A DNA stretch of 14,114 bases, taken from the NCBI GenBank assembly GCA_946533525.1, contig CAMNBW010000015.1:1-14114 (forward strand). Direction: 5' to 3'. Origin of the DNA: an uncultured Lachnospiraceae bacterium (lineage in GTDB: Bacteria; Bacillota; Clostridia; Lachnospirales; Lachnospiraceae). Position numbers and translations under genes: made by a program. Shown here piece after piece: positions 11,868-14,114 of this stretch; within the stretch, counting starts at the first letter, position 1; each line of letters begins with the position of its first letter. The notes under the pieces were generated by a model that saw only the letters and a list, made by a program, of their open reading frames with translations, had not been told where the DNA came from and ran no database searches.

Positions 11868-13160
11868 ATGGATGCTAATACTTTTGCGGTAGTTGTACTT
11901 CTGGGAAGCTTTTTTGCCATGATCCTGCTGCGCTTCCCGATTGCATATGCAGTAGCTCTTTCAGCTGTGCTTTGCCTTTCCGTTCAGGGGCTCCCTCTTT
12001 CAACCCTCTGCCAGTTCATGGTTAAAGGAATAAGCTCCTTCAGCCTGATGGCTGTGCCTTTCTTTATAACCATGGGTGTTTTAATGGGAAAAGGAGGAAT
12101 TTCTGAAAAACTCATAGCTCTCGCCGATGCCTGCGTAGGCTGGATGACCGGCGGAATGGCTATGGTAAATATCGTTGCTTCATATTTCTTCGGGGGCATT
12201 TCCGGTTCGGCATCCGCCGATACCGCTTCACTCGGTTCAATACTGATCCCCATGATGGCTGACCAGGGATATGATAAGGATTTCTCTACTGCGGTAACAA
12301 TTACATCATCCTGCGAAGGACTTCTTGTTCCCCCCTCGCACAACATGGTTATCTACGCCATGTCTGCAGGTGGAGTATCGGTAGGAGCGCTGTTTTTGGC
12401 AGGTTATATACCCGGAGCTCTTTTGGCTCTTTCACTTATGGTAGGTTCTTATATCATCTCTAAAAAGAGAAAATACCCCAAAGGAGACAAATTTTCCTTC
12501 AAGGTTCTTATGAAGCAGCTTTCTATCTCTATATGGGCGCTGGCGGCGATAATAATAGTTGTAGTCGGAGTTGTAGGCGGTGTGTTCACAGCTACCGAGT
12601 CAGCAGCTATAGCAGTTATCTATAGCCTTCTTGTTTCAGTATTCCTATACAAGGGAATGGACTGGAAGGGAGTTTGGAAGGCTCTTGACGAATGTGTAAA
12701 TACCCTTTCGATCGTAATGATCCTTATAGCAACCTCAGCAGTATTCGGAAACTGCCTTACAAGGCTTCACGTTCCGGATCTTGCAGCAAAGGCCATAATC
12801 GGTGTCAGCAGCAATCCCTATGTGATTGCAATACTGCTGGATCTCATCCTTTTGGTTCTGGGATGCATAATGGATATGGCACCGATCATACTTATAGCTA
12901 CGCCTATCCTGCTTCCCATAGCTACTTCCATCGGAATGACGCCGATACAGTTCGGAGTGATCATGATATTAAACTGCGGTATCGGACTTCTTACTCCTCC
13001 CGTTGGAGCGGTGCTTTTCATCGGTTCTGCTGTTGCAAAGCTGCCTATGGAGAAGGTTGTTAAGGCTACAATACCGTTCTATCTGTGTATGATAGCGGTT
13101 CTGCTCCTTATAACCTTTATACCGGAAATAAGTATGTTCCTGCCCAATATGTTCCAGTAA
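11868..13160 (+). CDS. dctM: TRAP transporter large permease subunit, DctM family
   Basis: A 430-residue polytopic membrane protein (about 12 hydrophobic helices), the transport channel of the TRAP system, driven by a sodium or proton gradient rather than ATP. Recognisable motifs are the N-terminal LLRFPIAYAVALSA, the GGISGSASADTASLGS signature (109-124), SCEGLLVPPSHNMVIYA, GVFTATESAAIAVIYSL, the DMAPIILIATPILLPI segment and GIGLLTPPVGAVLF near the C-terminus, all typical of the DctM/SiaM fold. Length is normal and no frame break is seen. The ATG at 11868 follows the dctQ stop by 2 bp, with a GGAAGGGGG site inside the end of dctQ. Substrate specificity is set mainly by DctP. Confidence 0.95.
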   Translation: MDANTFAVVVLLGSFFAMILLRFPIAYAVALSAVLCLSVQGLPLSTLCQFMVKGISSFSLMAVPFFITMGVLMGKGGISEKLIALADACVGWMTGGMAMVNIVASYFFGGISGSASADTASLGSILIPMMADQGYDKDFSTAVTITSSCEGLLVPPSHNMVIYAMSAGGVSVGALFLAGYIPGALLALSLMVGSYIISKKRKYPKGDKFSFKVLMKQLSISIWALAAIIIVVVGVVGGVFTATESAAIAVIYSLLVSVFLYKGMDWKGVWKALDECVNTLSIVMILIATSAVFGNCLTRLHVPDLAAKAIIGVSSNPYVIAILLDLILLVLGCIMDMAPIILIATPILLPIATSIGMTPIQFGVIMILNCGIGLLTPPVGAVLFIGSAVAKLPMEKVVKATIPFYLCMIAVLLLITFIPEISMFLPNMFQ

Positions 13161-13162
13161 TG

Positions 13163-13201
13163 CCTGAAACTGTTCAGGACAGGCTTTGGACAGCTTCCAA
13201 A
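13163..13201 (+). other. Two small hairpins between dctM and uxaB
   Basis: CCTGAA/TTCAGG (13163-13168 with 13173-13178) and TTTGGA/TCCAAA (13185-13190 with 13196-13201) lie in tandem in the 64-bp gap. Neither is followed by a T-run, so read-through into uxaB is expected; they may tune mRNA stability. Confidence 0.4.
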
Positions 13202-13224
13202 ATTTATATGTAAGGAGACAATAA

Positions 13225-14114
13225 ATGGCTAAAGAAAGAGTAATACAGTTTGGTGAAGGCGGATTTCTCCGCGGTTTCGTAGATTATTTCTTCCATAAGT
13301 TAAACGAAAAGGGAGTTTGGGAAGGCAAGATAGTCATTGTGCAGCCGATTGAAAAAGGCATGTGCGAGATGCTCATGAAGCAAAACTGTGAGTACAACCT
13401 CTACTTAAGAGGAATTGAGGACGGAAAGACCGTCAACGAGCGTACCCACATAGAGGTAATTTCCCGCTGTGTAAACCCCTACGAGGATTTTGACAGCTAT
13501 ATCAAGCTGGCGGAGAATCCTGATTTCAGATTTATCATATCCAATACCACAGAGGCTGGAATCGAATATATCGGTACGGAGAAAAAGGACGATAAGCCGG
13601 CGAAAAGCTATCCGGCGAAGCTGACGCAGCTTTTATTCCATCGTTTTGAGCTGGGGCTTCCGGGCTTTATTTTAATTCCCTGCGAGCTCATAGACGACAA
13701 CGCAGACCATTTAAAGGAGTGCGTACTGAAATATGCAGAGCTTTGGGGGCTGTCCGATGGGTTTAAGGCTTGGATTGAGAATGAGAATGATTTCTGCAAT
13801 TCTCTCGTAGACCGCATAGTTACAGGGTATCCCAGAGACGAGGCTGAGGAGCTGTGGAAAGAGATAGGCTATCAGGATAATATGCTCGATACAGCTGAAA
13901 TATTCCATCTGTGGGTAATAGGAGGACACCATGAGGACGAGCTGCCCTTTAATAAGGCAGGATTCCACGTGGTATGGACGGATGACGTTCATCCTTACAA
14001 GAGGAGAAAGGTTCGTATCCTCAACGGCGGTCATACCTCAATGGTATTGGGAGCCTATCTTTACGGGCTTAAAACAGTCGGCGAGTGCTTAAAGGACGAG
14101 ACAGTCAGCGCATT
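13225..14114 (+). CDS. uxaB: Tagaturonate reductase (altronate oxidoreductase), 3' end outside the window
   Basis: The first 296 codons of a polyol-specific long-chain dehydrogenase; a full protein of this family is about 480-500 residues. It reduces D-tagaturonate to D-altronate with NADH, the second step of galacturonate catabolism after uronate isomerase UxaC. The N-terminal nucleotide-binding motif is VIQFGEGGFLRGF (6-18). A conserved FIISNTTEAGI (104-112) precedes the substrate domain. The catalytic Lys-x4-Asn-x2-His pattern is visible as K262, N267 and H270 in RKVRILNGGH. The ATG at 13225 has TAAGGAG seven bases upstream. It follows dctM by 64 bp with only small hairpins between, so it belongs to the TRAP operon. 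Fructuronate reductase UxuB and mannitol dehydrogenase are homologues, but the overall wording fits UxaB better. Confidence 0.9.
   Translation, partial: MAKERVIQFGEGGFLRGFVDYFFHKLNEKGVWEGKIVIVQPIEKGMCEMLMKQNCEYNLYLRGIEDGKTVNERTHIEVISRCVNPYEDFDSYIKLAENPDFRFIISNTTEAGIEYIGTEKKDDKPAKSYPAKLTQLLFHRFELGLPGFILIPCELIDDNADHLKECVLKYAELWGLSDGFKAWIENENDFCNSLVDRIVTGYPRDEAEELWKEIGYQDNMLDTAEIFHLWVIGGHHEDELPFNKAGFHVVWTDDVHPYKRRKVRILNGGHTSMVLGAYLYGLKTVGECLKDETVSA

Noticed and set aside
12692..13063. 123-codon plus-strand frame inside dctM
   Set aside because: Composition (Ser/His/Tyr-rich) is unlike a real protein and the overlapping DctM frame carries family motifs throughout.
1..14114. CRISPR array, insertion sequence, prophage, tRNA or rRNA genes
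   Set aside because: No regularly spaced repeats, transposase or phage proteins, tRNA cloverleaf with anticodon, or rRNA sequence were seen. The 894-1001 cloverleaf lacks the T-loop and anticodon features of a tRNA.

Overview
The window looks like a chromosomal piece of an anaerobic Gram-positive bacterium, most likely a Lachnospiraceae-type clostridium (Butyrivibrio/Roseburia-like). This rests on protein style recalled from memory, not on a search. The pointers are a two-subunit oxygen-sensitive class I fumarase, a DUF1858 redox-disulfide protein, MecA, a clostridial form of SerRS, a SleB-type hydrolase with a PcsB-like coiled coil, strong AGGAGG-type ribosome binding sites and several TTG/GTG starts.

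Layout. (1) 8-1853, minus strand: fumarase alpha, fumarase beta, then a 63-residue DUF1858 protein that has its own promoter-like sequence. The 191-bp spacer between the fumarase subunits holds a tight cluster of three DnaA-box-like 9-mers and a 108-bp cloverleaf-shaped inverted repeat. (2) 2039-3328, plus strand: seryl-tRNA synthetase, divergent from the fumarase genes. It ends at a bidirectional terminator shared with convergent mecA (3383-4021, minus). (3) 4022-4403: 382 bp without a clear gene, with a divergent promoter-like region and small hairpins. (4) 4404-9738, plus strand: a small unknown protein with an ambiguous start, a membrane-anchored GH18/SH3 protein, the Sua5-type tRNA t6A enzyme, RpiB, and a secreted coiled-coil cell-wall hydrolase with a very acidic tail. 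(5) 9739-10031: a control region with a terminator-like hairpin, operator-like inverted and direct repeats and a strong ribosome binding site. (6) 10032-14114, plus strand: a complete TRAP transporter (DctP-DctQ-DctM) followed by tagaturonate reductase (UxaB), which runs off the window.

How the genes fit together. Region 6 reads as a hexuronate (galacturonate) uptake-and-catabolism unit: the lipoprotein DctP captures a carboxylated sugar, DctQM imports it, and UxaB reduces tagaturonate to altronate. Pectin-derived uronate is the likely source. Regions 2-4 are mostly housekeeping and cell-envelope genes. The fumarase/DUF1858 cluster belongs to anaerobic C4-dicarboxylate metabolism.

The most unusual signals are non-coding. 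They are the DnaA-box cluster beside a cloverleaf palindrome inside the fumarase operon, and three intergenic copies of the self-complementary hexamer TTGCAA, each with -10-like hexamers 16-17 bp away on both sides. A possible ATT start codon for the small protein also deserves a look. No CRISPR array, transposase, tRNA, rRNA or phage gene was seen.
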